A DNA stretch of 64,000 nucleotides, taken from positions 3,646,501 through 3,710,500 of the forward strand of contig JABELC010000001.1 of the NCBI GenBank assembly GCA_028455995.1, written 5' to 3'. This DNA comes from Scleromitrula shiraiana. Lineage: Eukaryota > Ascomycota > Leotiomycetes > Helotiales > Sclerotiniaceae. Shown one piece after another: positions 50,301 through 62,944 of this stretch (positions within the stretch are counted from its first letter, which is position 1; each line of letters begins with the position of its first letter). Position numbers and translations under genes: made by a program. Under the pieces are notes generated by a model. The model made no database searches and was not told where the DNA came from. It saw only the letters and a program-made list of their open reading frames with translations.

Positions 50301-53300
50301 TGGTTATTCTCAAGGAGCTTATTGCACAGATGTCTGGAATTGTCCCAGACACAGATTTTAATGACTCTCAGCTCGCTGCTATGACAGGAGGCGAGCTTCT
50401 TCGACGTCAAACCCTCATCAATCTTCAAGACAAACGATACGAGTCAACGAAAACAGCGAAAAGACTTATGAGAGCTTTGACAGACACTAAGCTTGGAGGT
50501 CAGTTGTTACTTTCTATTGCACAACATAGACAATCTGCCATCTATTCTGTTCCGGACGATGAAGCGCCCATTAAATTGTTGGCTACCATGGTCGATGATA
50601 CCCAAATGATACTTTTCCAGTATCTTGATCTTCTCCGCAGCAATCTTTCTGTCGAGGAGTTTGATACTTTGGTCCCGGGGATCTCTGAGCTCATGAAAGA
50701 CTTCGGCTTAGACCCCAGTCTTGCTTTCATGATCGGCCGGGCAAGTGTAAGCCACCGCCTGTCCAAGTTACCATCGCTACACTTGAATGGCAACTCAAAA
50801 AGTTCGCCATCATCGAACGAGCCTACAATCCCAGCAGTAGATGCTGAAGGTGATGTAGGCATGGAGGCCAGTGGCGAAACGGCTGTACCCGATGAGAAGC
50901 CCCTTGTCAATGGTACATCTACTGTAGATGATACGCAAATGGCAGATGTAAAAGATACCGGCTCACCATCAGAAATAATGTCACCCGAGATCGACCCGCT
51001 GCATGATCTTTTATTGCCATATATAAAAACCGTCGAAGAGATCTTACCCGAAAACTCATGGAATGCTTTGAGCTCCGAATTCTATGTTTTGTTCTGGGTA
51101 ACTACACTTGGTGATCTGGCAATTCCTAGTCATAGTTATGAAGCCGAGATTTCTCGCCTGCTCAAAGAACAAGGGGATGTTATGAAGGATCGCACAGATA
51201 TGACTAGGGCAGGGATGGCGAAAAAAGAAGAAACTAAGAAAGCTCTAGCCGCAACTCGAGAAAATCTTCTCGCAGAATTCGGTAAACAAGTCGGCAGTTT
51301 CTCGGCTAAGAAAAACCGCTTACTGAAGCGCAAGAGTTTCTGGTTCAGTAATATTAAGGGCGACCTCATCAGCGACGCTATTCTCGAACGTTGCTTGATG
51401 CCACGTATATTACTTTCGCCAAGTGATGCAGACTTCTGCTTCCGTATGATCAAATTTCTCCACGATAATGGCACGCCCAATTTTCGCACTCTTTCTCTCT
51501 ATGGCAGACTTTTCCGATCAAATCGATTGCGATCCATGATATTCACATGTACAGTTCGTGAAGCGGAAAACTTAGGTCGCTTTCTCAGGTTGGTCTTGAC
51601 TGATCTTGCTCGATGGCATGCAGATCAAGCAACATACGAAAAGGAAGCTTGGGGGCCAAGTCACAATTTGCCAGGTTTTGCCAAAGCTATCGATCAGGAC
51701 GGAAATCTGAAAGGATTCCTTGATCATGATGGAAAGGTTGGCTTCAAGAATGTCCTCTATTCTTGGCACTCCAAACTCAATGTAGCACTTCGCGACTGTC
51801 TTGGAGGCACAGAATGGATGCACATTCGAAACGCGATGACGATCCTTAAATCAGTGGTTGATGTCTTCCCATCTGTCAATTTCATGGGTAATAATTTCGT
51901 CAAGCAGCTGGAGACTATCGCTGCACGGGAAAAGGGAGTTCGTGAAGATCTTTCACTTGCCGGTAATGCCATCCTGGTGCAACTAAAGAAAAAGTCAAAG
52001 TCGTGGGTTATGGTCCAGGCATTCGGCTATAGTATTGTAAGTTTTTAATGCAACTCATCTTTGTACACTACTAATACTTCGCAGAACGAGCCTGCGCAGG
52101 CAACTAGTAGCCCCGCCCCCGATACTGCCCGATCAACTCCTGTACCAAAACAAGTTTTGAAGGCTACGGCACAAGAATTCAAGCCTCAATCTCGCGCAAG
52201 GTTAGTCTTTCTATATTTTTATAATTGTATATTTGCTAACATTCTTCAAGCTCCGCGGGCATATCAACACCGAAACCTCCCGCAACTGCTGAAGTTGAAG
52301 ATGGCGAAGTTGATGATGCGAAACTTGCTAAATCCAATAGTTCTAAGGATCGTGTTTCCGAAAGCGCTCGCACGGAAACAAAAGCTCCACCTACATCTAC
52401 ATCAACTAATGATGGAAAAAAATCGGATGTACTAGCAAGGAGGGATAAAATTCTACGTGAAAATGCTGCTAGAGCAGCTACGTCGACACCACCACCATCC
52501 GGCATACCTCCACGTCCTGATATATCAAGGAATGCATCGTCAAATCATACGCTTCCTAATAGACCCGATGTCCCCCTTCCTAGCCGTCAATTTTTGGATA
52601 GGACACCTAGGCAGGATGATAGGCGAGATGGACGAGATCCTCGGGGTCCAGATCTGAGTCGTGACCGAGGTAGAGACCGCGGTCGTGACTTTCCTCCTGG
52701 CGATAGACGGCCAATAGATGCTCCACCAAGAGATTTCAGAACCAATGATCGCAATCCAAATGCGGAGCGTGATCGTTCTCGGCCAGAATCGATACCAAGA
52801 TGGACTGGAGACCCTGGTCGAGACAACATGGATAGGTCTTCAAATGGACATCGAACTCCTGACAGCTCTGGTCGTCTCTCTCGCGAAAGTGCCATGCCTC
52901 CACCTAAAGCGCCTAACGTACCAGACCGTGGTCCTTCTATCAACCCCGAGAGACTACAATTGGTCAACCCAGATCGGCAAGAGATGGTTAATCCTGAACG
53001 TGCAGCTCTTATAAGTAGTGCCAACGAAACATCACGCTCTAACTCACCTCGACATCATAGAGATGAACGATCAGCAAGACCAAATTCACCTCCTCCGAGA
53101 CGTCACGGTTCAGATAGAGAGCTCCCTGATCAAAGACGTGATGAGAAACCAAATCGGAATATGCCCGTGGAAATGCATGTTACATCACGAAACCGTTCTG
53201 ACGATATTCAACCACCCCCAGCAGGTCCGCGAGGGGAAAGACCGCCTGATCGAACTCACGAAAGGGTTCCTCCACCAGACAGAACTAGGGATACATCTGC

Positions 53301-54783
53301 TTTCCAACAAACGCAACCTATATCTCGTCCTGTAGATCTTGATCATGGACGATTAAATAGGCAGCAGGCAGACCCTAACTTTGGTCGACTAAACCAGAAT
53401 TCGGAGATTCCATCTGGGCCACGAGGAAACCCCCGCAACAATCGAATGGCGAATGCTCAGCAAGCACGACGTGATGGTAGACCAACGAATACTAACGTTA
53501 CGGACATTCCTCGACCACCTACACCGGAGAAGCAACCTCCAACAGGTCCTTCCGGTGGTAATCGTCACCCACGTCGAGCCCCCTCGGGTCAATTTGAGGC
53601 TCCAGGTGCAGCTCCTCTCAACGTAGCTTCGGCACCTGCTGCCCCAACGTCAACACCAGCCATTCATCCTGATCGTTTAAGACATTTGGGAGGACAGGTT
53701 ACACAAACACCATCCCAAACATCACCTGTAACTGCAAACAGTCCAACTGGCATGCATCCAGATAGACTCAGAGGATTTGGTGTGTCATCCGCGATAAGCA
53801 ACCCTCCTCCACAGGAGAATATTCGTTCGAGGCCAACTGCACCACCATTACAGATACAAAACCCACCACTTGGTCCTAAATCTCAAAATAGCCCAGTGGC
53901 ACAAAGGATGAACGGAGCACCAACCGGACCCTCCTCTACAACTGAACGTACTCCTCGTAACAGACAACCCAATCTCATCAACAATATCAATCGTATGTTG
54001 GAAGAGAACTCGACAAAAAACCCTCAAGTTCAAGAACGCAATCCACGTGGAAGACGTCAGGGCAATCTGTCACAAGCTCCAATTTCCGGTCCTCCTACCC
54101 CGACATTGCCACCCCCACCGCCATCTGCTTTACCACCAGCACAAACTAGAGATTCGGGTAGGGACCTTGTAAACCCAGAACGCGCTGATTTAATTGGCAA
54201 CAATGCACCGAGCAGTGATGATAGGCGTGGGGACAAAGACCGTGGATCACGCCATGCTCGTTCTGGACGTAGTCGCCGAAGTTCACCAAGTGATAGAAAT
54301 AGGGACCAAAAGCGTGGGCCGGCAGAAGAAGATCGAGCCCTTAGGAGTGAGCACAGAATTAGGGGAAGTGATAGGGAGTCCAGAGATTCGGACAGAGAAA
54401 GACATGCTAGAGTCGATCCTACCGGCGGTGTCAGGGATATGATGCCAGGGCCCGGTAATGGAGGTGGAAGAGATAATGGGCGTGGCGAAAGAGAGCATCG
54501 GGATAGTCATGGTGCACGTCGAGACGGGCGGTCAGATTCACAAAGAGAGTCACATGAGATTGGTGGCAGTGGAGGAAATTGGGGAAATCCCCCGGATATT
54601 AGGGGCGATAACAGGGGTGATCGTAGAGGCCAACGATCAGACAGATCTGAGAGATCGGATAGAGGTGATGATCGCCGTGATGGAGGAAGAGGTATGCGAG
54701 ATGAGGGAGGTGGGGGAAGGAAGAGAAGAACCGATGCAGATGGTATGAGAGAAGGTGGTCATGATAAAAGACCCAGGAGGTAG
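47387..54783 (+). CDS. THO2: THO complex subunit 2
   Basis: Largest scaffold subunit of THO/TREX, coupling transcription elongation to mRNA export in the nucleus. Exons 47387-52036, 52085-52200 and 52251-54783 give 2432 residues, normal for the family; an upstream TTG at 47381 was not used. Residues ~1-110 are disordered (Arg/Gly/Pro-rich). The helical THOC2 body follows, with VQLLTCLLTIGAIPEALFIL, the well-conserved RFYPIAIRYSIYAEWF around residue 805 and ARNLAKIAYASPGIVF. The Tho2 C-terminal domain contains MPRILLSPSDADFCFRMIKF and ends around WMHIRNAMTILKSVVDVFPS. From ~1570 the chain is disordered: Pro-rich, then Arg/Asp/Gly/Ser-rich, resembling RNA-binding RD tails. It contains six short (V/I/M)(N/H)P(D/E)R motifs. 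Near-intronless over 4.6 kb, then two short introns at the start of the tail. Confidence 0.96.
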
Positions 54784-56650
54784 ATGAGCATGAATTGGTC
54801 TATTCAGTGGGAAGGATACTCAATACAAAACTTAAGCGATAGTGAAGATTCAAGAAGATATCTTCACTATTGAAGGAATTTCTTTACGGACTTCGAGGGA
54901 AAAGGTACGGTTGGAGACTCATGCATAGTTCTAGGCGTTCCTAATACATTTTTGTTCTCTGGGTTTACTGAGGTCTCTTCTCCTTTGCTCCTTTCATTTC
55001 TGAGATTACAATGTAGCTACTATATATGGTATTCTACGCATGCCAAACCTCTTGTTATTCTCCTCTATCTATTGTTCAATAAGTGTATAGACCTAAAACT
55101 ATCTCTCATAGCATAAATGTGAAGAGAAAGTTAATGCCTCATTGATATTATCGAATCAATTGTACATATATTACTATCTACATATATTAACCTTGTCTTT
55201 ATTAAATGTTCGGGAGATTGCGTTTCATCTTTATGTAGGAAACTAAAATGGATTGATGGCATACACTACTCAAACGAGAAAGCATGCAATGATCCATGGT
55301 AGTCGATATTAATCTACTTGCTATGTATATGCCAAATCTATATGATGCCTAAGTATCATTGGTGATGCTATTGCATGCGGGAATGCGGGAGGGCTGTGAA
55401 GTGCTTGCGCATAATTAATGTTTAGAATTTTAATAGCTCGACCACGAAACAATATTATCATGAATTACAGTCTAGTCTTGGCCCTAAGTTAGCTTGCGAA
55501 AATCTACACGGTCAAACAAAATCATGCCAGAACAATGAATTTGTAGCGGAAGATAGTATTATCTATAGATTAGATACTGCAAGTAACTAGCCGAAGCAGG
55601 TTTCAAGCAGTTTGCAAAGCCCCAAACGTTTAGATGATAGTTGTTTGCTGGGAAGCCAAGATTGATATGATATACCACAAACCTTGGAAACTAAACCTCG
55701 TAATTGACAAAACATCGAAGAAATCAATACAACCCAATTTGCTCACGCCGCCTTGTAAATTGAATATGAATACCCAGGTATATATTGGTCGCACAGAGCT
55801 GTGTATCTGGGAACTGAGCCACTATATATTATATGTATAAGATTAGCCACTATTACGCCACAGACAGGGGCTTCGTTCCCTAATATCCATTCACCAATGC
55901 TGTTTTGCCCCACGTGGGTGAGGGGTTTGCCGTGATTAGAGACGGTTACTTTCAGGGGTACAGTTATTTGTCCGATGGAAATCTTATATTCTTGGATGGA
56001 TGGGCTGTTGCTACGCTCTTACCTACTTGGGAAATGGATGTACTATGGAGCTACTGGAATATGTTGTTGGACGGCTGGAGATTATACCAGTTAGTTGATT
56101 TATTGAATCAAAAGGCCGATGTATCTTTGTAAGAGTCGAGAGACCACCAATCAGTGAGGATCTGGCTACATTAAGATGGCTGACTGCTTAAAGCGTACAC
56201 TTAGATATCAAATACCTGTATCATATTCAAATATATTCATACATCCTCCACTTCTAGCGATCTCTAAAGTAATATCTAACACTTTTTTTCTCTCGTCTGA
56301 AAGCAAAAAGCATAGCAGAATCTATATCACAACTACAAAATCCGAATCTACAATGTCACTGCCACCCATCCAAAACGCGGTATCAATTTGCCAACAGCAT
56401 AAACCGCGCACTCTCATCCGATATAGAATACTTTGATGAATTCACTCGACGCGATTCTTGCACTCCATCCGCGTTTTCACATTTCTGTAGTTGATCCATC
56501 CTATCTATAACTAGACGAAATAATTAGACTCTTCGTCTTCAAAAGTCGAACATACACATATTTCATATTCCATATTTACGAACGTTAGAATCTTGGAGAA
56601 CCCCACTGCAATATTGTACCAACAACAAGGCAAAAGCTCAACTACATAAT
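54784..56650. other. Intergenic region
   Basis: About 1.9 kb of AT-rich sequence, including an inverted pair GATATCTTCACTAT/ATAGTGAAGATTC at ~54839-54870 just after the THO2 stop, which could form a hairpin in the 3' UTR. The frame at 55905-56132 begins with TTG and shows no motif. Confidence 0.55.
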
Positions 56651-59032
56651 ATGGGTGATCGTCGACGGGCACCTGCGTTTTTTTCTTCTCGTCCTCGACA
56701 TCAATGTGCGAGAACTGTGGGTGGTAATGCTGCTTTTCATAATTTTAATAATGATTATTCTCACATCTATGACCCAAACTTGAGGAGACGTTTGGCATTG
56801 TCCGAAGTCGATAAGGTATGTGTAGTACGAGAAGGGTCTGATTTCCCAGATATTCTCGAGTGGTTTCAGTTTTTGAAAAGGATTACTGACTTCTTAGATT
56901 CCATTTGGTTGGTACCATGTTCGAGCTGTTGTGGTTGCCGGTATTGGTTTTTTCACTGATTCTTATGATATCTTCGCTAGTATGTATATTATTATTATTA
57001 ACACCAATAAGAAGTTCTTAGCTTTTCTCGGCTAACACATCAAAGTCAACCTCATCACTTCCATGCTCGGAATGGTCTACTGGCAAGTCTCCAACCACGG
57101 CATACTCCCCTTAGAGTCCGACACAGCCATCAAAGCCGCGACATCTGGCGGTGCGGTCGTTGGTCAAATCTGCTTTGGGTGGCTGGCAGATTGGGCTGGA
57201 AGACGAAAGATGTATGGTGTTGAGTTGGCTGTTATCATACTTTCTACTTTTGCACAGGCGCTTAGTGCACCTAGTCGGGCTGTTAGCATGACTGGTCTAC
57301 TTGTCTTCTGGAGAGTCATTATGGGGATTGGTATTGGTGGTGATTATCCATTATCGGCTGTCATTACTTCGGAGTAAGTTTTACTTTTCTCCTAAACCCA
57401 TGGATGCTTTCATGGGGCGGGATGGTTCGTGTCAGTTATCTGCCTACACTCTCACCGAGCACCGCCGTGCTGTCTCTTCCATGGTATTTCTTACTAGTCA
57501 AGTAACTTATCTTTTCATCTATAAAAATTGACAAGACCAAGCTAAAATCCTCCAGGTTTGCTCCAACCCGCTGGCGGGGTGGAATGATGGCAGCTGTGTT
57601 CTCAATGCAGGGTGCTGGGCAATTTTCTGCTTCTCTGGTCGCTCTGGTCTCAACTGTTGCCTTTAAGCGTTCTTTAATCGATACTACATCGTCTTTTTCA
57701 AGTTGTCATACAGCATGTCGGCTAGCAGCCGATAGAGCATGGCGCATAATCGTCGGATTCGGAGCGATCCCAGCTTGTTTCGCTCTCTACTATCGAATCA
57801 CCATTCCAGAGACCCCGCGCTATACATTCGACGTGGCACAGGATATCGAGAAAGCAGATGCGGATATAAAAGCCTATGTTAAGAGTCAGGCGGAGGGAAA
57901 TGTCGATCCAGTGACAAGGCACAAGACGAAAAGAGATATCGGTCACCAATTGTCACAACCAACAGCCTCCCGGTCGGACGTTTTTCATTATTTCTCGGTA
58001 TGGGAACATGGCAGGGTACTGTTGGGTACGACCCTCTCGTGGTTCTTTCTCGATCTCGCATATTATGGGTTAGGTCTAAATACAAGTGCTGTCCTATCTG
58101 CTATCGGTTACGCAGATGGCCCCACAATCTACCATATCCTCCTGAATACCGCAGTCGGTAATCTAATTCTGATTTGCGCAGGAAGTATGCCAGGTTACTG
58201 GCTAAGTATCTTTACAATCGACACTATCGGACGCAAACCCATCCAAATATTTGGGTTTCTTATCCTCACCATTCTGTTCTCAATTATAGGATTTGCGTAC
58301 GATTCGCTTTCCAATGGCTCCCTGCTAGCGTTATATGTTTTCTCACAGATCTTCTTTAATTTTGGTCCAAATACAACAACATTTATCATACCGGGCGAAT
58401 GCTTCCCCACACGTTATCGATCAACCGGTCATGGCCTCAGTGCCGCATGTGGAAAAATAGGCGCTATTATCGCCCAAGTCATCTCTCAACAGCTACTCAG
58501 AAAAGGTTCGCCTGAAGATTGTACCGGTTCGGAATGTTCCCCATTCCTCGGTCATCTTATGCAGATGTTTGCGCTCTTCATGCTTTGCGGCACTATGGTA
58601 TCATTCCTAATCCCGGAAACTAAAGGGTGCACGCTGGAAGAATTATCTGGTGAGCCTTTAAGCTCACTAGATTCGATAATTTCGATCCCAAAGAATGGAT
58701 CCTGGTGGGTGAGGAATAATCCCTTTTTGGGAGGAAGACCGGCGGGGTTCTCGAGATATCTTGGTAGTGGTGGGTGGGATTTTGCATTGTGGGGGACGAA
58801 AAAGACGAAGAGGGGAGGCAATATATTGAGTGCGGAATTATCGTCAGGAACTTGGTTGAGTGGGAGGAGTAATACTAGTAAGACGGAGCATAGAGGTGGT
58901 GGTGTGAGTGTTGAAGTTGATAACAATGTATCGAGTTGGGGAGCAGGTTGGAGGGTTCAAATGGGTAGAAAGCCCAAGGAAGAGATGGTAGAGAATATTC
59001 AATTGATGGATGTGGGAAAGCTATTAAAGTAA
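56651..59032 (+). CDS. PHO84-like inorganic phosphate:H+ symporter (MFS)
   Basis: Plasma-membrane major-facilitator transporter of the phosphate:H+ symporter family. Four exons: the N-terminus ends ALSEVDK; the second exon starts IPFGWYHVRAVVVAG and includes GIGFFTDSYDIFA, the phosphate-binding helix-1 motif; the third has INLITSMLGMVYW, the loop motif FGWLADWAGRRKMYG and the family signature GIGIGGDYPLSAVITSE; the last starts FAPTRWRGGMMAAVFSMQG. The central loop follows TIPETPRYTFDV; the second half has WFFLDLAYYGLGLNTSAVL, FTIDTIGRKPIQIFGF and the conserved FNFGPNTTTFIIPGECFP. An unusually long Gly/Ser-rich C-terminal tail of about 130 residues follows EELSGEP. Regulation is probably by phosphate starvation, as in relatives; I did not find a convincing PHO box. 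Confidence 0.93.
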
Positions 59033-60058
59033 TGGGGTTGAATATGTTAGGCTCTTGGATCTTGTTGGTTCTTTATGATTGGGTTGGTTGTATGGTTTTC
59101 TTCGACAAAAAGACGGCGATACATGGATGGGCGGGTTTGCGATAGTAATATCGTGTACAAGAAGACATAAAAACGGCGCTGGAGACTCGGCATAATGGGA
59201 ACGGGTAATACATTGGCATGGGAGTTTATGGCAAAGGGAATAAAGTACAAGTAAAATAGGTTAAAGGACGGTCGGTGTTAGTGTCAATTGTCAGAAACGA
59301 ACGAATGGATGGATGTTTTTTATTGCAATAGAGATGCATTGCAAGGCGCATTTGTAGTAACCCATAGACACTTCTAGTACAATACATTGCATTTGATAAA
59401 TACAAAGACATAACAATGTCACCACCATTGAATCTCGAAGTAACTTGTCAGTCCTTCCATGTGACTCCTTGCTCGTCTCCTCAGACCTCGGCTTTCTGGA
59501 GTTTATGCAACCAGTGCCTGCTCCTTCACCTTCCAGGTAGATGTTCGTTTGATTAATTACGGATACGCCGCCGTTGATGTCGAATAGATTGATCGTGTGT
59601 ATGCCTAGATTCGTAACATCCACACGTGACACGTTCGATCCATAACGGTGGTAGCCTGACGGAGATGTTTACTCCAACATCAACAATCAAAGAGCGCCGC
59701 ATAGTGCGATATTTGATATCTGGGAGTGATGATTAGTATGATTGTCGAGGAAAATCATGTGGGATTGGAGAACATACTAGATGAATTTGGTAAGAAAAAA
59801 GGGAAACAAAAATCGGAGAGAGAACATTTTTCAGTCGTACTGCCAGCGTAGAATCATAGATATAAAACTGATAAACCATAACTCAACTACCATTATCCAT
59901 CCATCCATTCATTCATTCAATAAACTGAAGAAACCAAGAGAAATTTCTCTTAATCCATTCCATGAGTCCTTGCCTCGACCTTCCTATCTCCTCATGGATC
60001 GAGCAATTGACCGTTTGACCAGCAATCGATCAATCGATCAATCGATCAATCACTTCAA
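59033..60058. other. Intergenic region
   Basis: Convergent 3' sides of the phosphate transporter and the small-protein gene. A minus-strand frame at 59291-59665 has no ATG, motif or splice partner. An ATCC/ATTC repeat lies at ~59897-59920 and (AATCGATC)n at ~60023-60048. Confidence 0.5.
60023..60048. repeat. (AATCGATC)3 tandem repeat
   Basis: Three to four copies of an 8-bp unit that is nearly self-complementary (ATCGAT), next to the small-protein stop codon. Confidence 0.8.
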
Positions 60059-60283
60059 TTACCACATCGGAGCCTGGTCCAGTTTGGGACGGTGACGGCT
60101 TTGTTGAGCCAAGTCTCCAGAATGCAGGTACGGGTCGACTTGTCCAGGGGTACCACGGCCAGCCGTATGATTCTTTTCTGAATTGGTGAATAGGGATCTC
60201 AATGCTTTTTGATTTTGTTTGTCTTCGGGTGTTTCGACTTGGAAACGGATTTTCGGATTGGAGTGGATTTTCTTTTTTGCCAT
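60059..60283 (-). CDS. Small basic hydrophilic protein, 74 residues
   Basis: Single-exon frame from a true ATG (60283) to TAA. The sequence is charged and non-repetitive: it starts MAKKKIHSNPKIRFQVETPE, has KALRSLFTNSEKNHTAGRGT in the middle and ends RPKLDQAPMW. Composition (Lys, Gln, Pro, His) is unlike AT-rich spurious frames nearby, and a TATATAG box-like element sits about 55-60 bp upstream. I do not recognise the family; no domain, signal or helix is visible. It could be a real small conserved protein or chance. Confidence 0.5.
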   Translation of the reverse strand: MAKKKIHSNPKIRFQVETPEDKQNQKALRSLFTNSEKNHTAGRGTPGQVDPYLHSGDLAQQSRHRPKLDQAPMW

Positions 60284-61544
60284 TGAGTTGCTGGTGGTGC
60301 TGTTGTGGAGGTGGTTATCAGTTTTGATCCAGTGGGGATTTATATAGGGGCCACGACGATGTATACAAACCTTTTGATGCTGTTTTTATACATTGGATTG
60401 GATGTTTATTGGAATTGAAAATTAGAATGGTTCAATTGGTAATTGTTTAGTTGTTGCAATAAAAAAAAGTAAGTATAGTAGACAATGCGTGACGTATGGC
60501 GCTCCTTTATAAGAAATCTCCTTCAATAGTTACATACTCACTTGGTGGTACAATCAGGTTCCTTTCCTTGGTATAACGACCACGTGGATGATCTCCAAGG
60601 CAGTTACACTACATACAATGACATGTGTTGCTCTCGACTGGTTCGAACATTGGAGAGAAGACCGATCACTGGTGTGCTGATGTTTGAAATGGCATCATAA
60701 AAATACCAGTTGACTTCGAGAAGGGGATTTTTCGGCGATGAAAATATTTGGTAAGATGGTAAGTCTTACAGATATGGTTAAAGAATCCATCTTTTACATA
60801 ATTACCTAGGTAGATATTCTATTATGGCTGGCCCAAGAAAAATGATCACGACGTCGTGTTCCAATCGGTATCTGTTATTAAGCATTCTGTACTCGAGTGC
60901 TTGGGTGGGTGCTTGGGTGCTTGGGTTACTTTGGGTCGTCGTGACCTGAATGAACTGGGATTCTGTTGGATTGGGTTTTCTCCCCTACAATTCATAGAAT
61001 CTTCTTCTCCTTATTGCTGCAGGCCTAAAGCTCTTCGGAAATGAAGAAGTAATTAATTAATCAAATATAAAAAGAACCTTCCTGTCGCTCCCCATCCCCT
61101 CTCCATAAAAAAAAAGATCGATCGAAACGCGAGGCGAGCATCGATATAAATGAATATGCACCAGATGCATCCGAGACATGGTTCTGCATCCTGATGACAT
61201 ACTTATACCTCGCATATACATAAATTCAGAATTTTTATAAGGGCACCCTGCCACCGGCATGATTTGATTGGGAGGGGGAATTCAGGACAAAAAATCAAAA
61301 GGAAAAGGGAAAATAAAAGAAAACCCGGAAACGATTTCCTAGAGCTATCATCGCCGTTTACCATCCTCGCACAATACAATATGGTAGTTTTATATCGGGT
61401 CGATCACCTAACAAGGGCCGAAAATTTGAACGGAACCAATGGATTCCGTAGATGATAGATCAATGATATTGGTGATGGTAAAAAATATTGCGTAATTAAC
61501 TTTATTGAACCTTGGGAATATTGGAATGTTGCATATAATAGAAG

Positions 61545-61640
61545 TTAATATAGAACTTAATATAGAAGTTACTATAGAAGTTACTATAGAAGTTACTATA
61601 GAAGTTATTATAGAATTTACTATAGAAGTTACTCCTATTA
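61545..61640. repeat. 15-bp minisatellite (TATAGAAGTTACTA-type)
   Basis: About six to seven tandem copies of ATAGAAGTTACTATAG-like units with few substitutions (ACT/AAT/ATT). The 15-bp length keeps one frame open and gives a spurious IEVTI repeat peptide. Confidence 0.85.
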
Positions 61641-61799
61641 ACTTTGAGGTTATTTTATCCTTTTTCTTAGATCTAGATCATTCATCTAGCCTTTAGCTAA
61701 TTGTATCTTTATTGTATAGTACTTCTATGATCTGGCTAGATTCTAGAATCAGGGAGTTGTGGAGAGGAGAAGTGATGACTAATGATTAAGCTTTGGATT

Positions 61800-61802
<3 letters not shown>

Positions 61803-61838
<36 letters not shown>

Positions 61839-61839
61839 A
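61803..61839. repeat. (ATC)12 trinucleotide repeat
   Basis: Uninterrupted CAT/ATC run of about twelve units in non-coding sequence. Confidence 0.9.
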
Positions 61840-62944
61840 TTTGACCAGGAAGGGGGAACATCAACGATATTTCTAAGCTTTTAAAATTCCTCATAACAAA
61901 CTGTCCTCTTCTCTGAGAACAATTACTCCTACTAGTAGAAAGTGGTTGACATCTGATTTTTCTATCCTTCACTCCAACCAAATATTCTTGATTCTTCATA
62001 AAATATCAAAATAAATATCAAAATATCAAAATATCAAAAGCCTACATAGAACATAGCGTAAGGGAGACTCACCACCTCCTTGATCCAACATCAATCATTG
62101 TTTATTGTCTCATATGTCAAAATGTTAACTCGACGCGAATCGTTCTAGCATGAATTTCATTATTTTCATCGTTCGAGGCTTGACGAATGCCGAGCCGATT
62201 GACAGGCATTTCAAAAAACTCGCCTAAAGGGTTGGCAGGCATAAACAAAATCCTAGGAATATCCAAAATAAACAAACATAGAGATGTTTAGGTAGCTAGG
62301 TAGCTTTACCAATAACAACAATCGGATTACTTAGTAGCTATCCAATTGAAATCAAATTCGTGCAGTTGACGAAAGTACCATTGCTTTGCACAATCTGGCA
62401 GAGCTCGTTTCTTCCAAGAGAAAATTTGTTAGAGAAGTCCTCTCTGCATTTTTGCCATCCACTCGGAATTAAACAGTACGCAACCTGCGTAAGGAGCTAA
62501 GGTTGCAGGGTATCGTGCATGAACCTTGAAGGGATTTTGTCATTTCAACTTTCAGCCCATACCCGCAAAATGTGATCTATTCCCCGATCACTTTCGTACC
62601 GACGGTAAGATATCGGTCCAAGGGATCAGATGGCGGGTTTAGGGAGAAAGCCTTACCTCCTGGCGTAATATGAGAGATCGCTAGACCCAATCAACTGCTG
62701 GATTCTGGATCGATCTACTTTACATGCCACTAGTATCAAGATGCAAAAGAATGCAGCTTCGAGTTAATCCCCGCCAACCTTTTTTCTTGCGCGAGGGATA
62801 TAAACATCTCATTGTCTCGTTGATCCGCGATTAGAAACGTCTATCGATTTGCCTATCTTTCTATCTACTTATTGAGGTCTCATCATTCTTCAGATTACCC
62901 GGGATACCGATAGGAATTTGCATTACCTACATTCCTCGCCAACG

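Larger units (their letters stand above)
60284..62944. other. Intergenic region with minisatellites
   Basis: About 2.6 kb with no supported gene. Holds GCTTGGGTG repeats near 60900-60927, the 15-bp minisatellite at 61545-61640 and an (ATC)n block at 61803-61839. The last 150 bp before 62945, with CT-rich runs, are presumably the promoter and 5' UTR of the final gene. Confidence 0.6.

Noticed and set aside
55905..56132. 75-codon Trp-rich frame
   Set aside because: Starts with TTG in non-coding sequence; no family resemblance.
59291..59665. Minus-strand frame of about 120 codons
   Set aside because: No ATG, no splice partners, no recognisable motif; lies in a convergent intergenic region.
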